From contig CAMPYS010000076.1 of NCBI GenBank assembly GCA_946998295.1, positions 1 to 5,242 on the forward strand: a DNA stretch of 5,242 nucleotides, read 5' to 3'. This stretch comes from an uncultured Prevotella sp. (GTDB lineage Bacteria; Bacteroidota; Bacteroidia; Bacteroidales; Bacteroidaceae). The translations under genes and the position numbers were made by a program. Positions 5,154 to 5,242 of the stretch are shown one piece after another; position 1 is the stretch's first letter, and every line of letters starts with the position of its first letter. The notes under the pieces are model-generated. The model searched no databases, was not told the origin of the DNA, and worked only from the letters and a program-made list of their open reading frames with translations.

Positions 5154-5242
5154 GATTTAAAATGTTGTGAGATAATACATATGTGACAAAAAATAGAAAA
5201 AAAGGAAGCCATCTGATAAAATAATAGTACCGAAAAACAAAT

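Larger units (their letters stand above)
4996..5242. other. Gene-free AT-rich region upstream of the relaxase remnant
   Basis: I see no credible coding sequence on either strand. The stretch holds the 13-bp inverted repeat at 5089-5121 and the weak hairpin at 5125-5153. A plus-strand AAAAGGAAG near 5200 resembles a ribosome binding site but has no start codon at a usable distance. This position, upstream of a mobilisation gene, is where oriT and a mobC-type accessory gene would normally lie. No accessory gene remains recognisable. Confidence 0.5.

Noticed and set aside
5152..5178. Plus-strand promoter TTGATT/TAATAC with a gene starting near 5210
   Set aside because: The spacer is only 15 bases, and no ATG, GTG or TTG follows the AAAAGGAAG sequence at a usable distance.

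Overview
The window looks like one end of a decayed integrated mobile element in a low-GC Bacillota genome, probably a gut Clostridia/Lachnospiraceae-type organism. The reasons are an AT-rich composition, strong AGGAGG-type ribosome binding sites, a clostridial-style relaxase and clostridial-looking defence proteins. All recognisable genes lie on the minus strand, so the reading order is right to left.

Right part (about 4000-5242): the remains of a MOB-type relaxase gene. Its fragments are recognisable in all three minus frames, but at least six frameshifts and two in-frame stops break it, and the HUH metal-binding motif is damaged. Upstream of it (5000-5242) is gene-free AT-rich DNA with a perfect 13-bp inverted repeat, a possible oriT or regulatory remnant. 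A strong rho-independent terminator closes the relaxase region at 3966-3999.

Middle (262-3921): a compact four-gene defence operon. It has a near-consensus promoter (TTGAAT-17-TATAAT with an extended -10), with one palindrome over the -35 and another over the -10. In order it encodes: a C5-cytosine DNA methyltransferase with an N-terminal Cro/C1-type helix-turn-helix; a PD-(D/E)XK restriction endonuclease resembling the Eco47II family, overlapping the methyltransferase by 1 base (TAATG); a CD-NTase (CBASS second-messenger synthase) split by a one-base frameshift; and a two-transmembrane, beta-rich Cap15-type CBASS effector 5 bases further on. Restriction-modification and CBASS genes therefore seem to share one transcript, which the methyltransferase's own HTH could repress. 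Three of the four genes start with GTG or TTG behind good ribosome binding sites.

Left end (1-261): behind the effector are three phased copies of a 7-bp motif, then a sequence identical in style to the 3' end of guaA (encoding IEWE-stop), then a strong hairpin. This fits an element integrated at the 3' end of guaA, a known integration hotspot, with the defence operon at its extreme edge. The rest of guaA and any integrase would lie outside the window. The mobility gene is dead while the restriction-modification pair is intact, which suggests selection for the cargo after loss of mobility.
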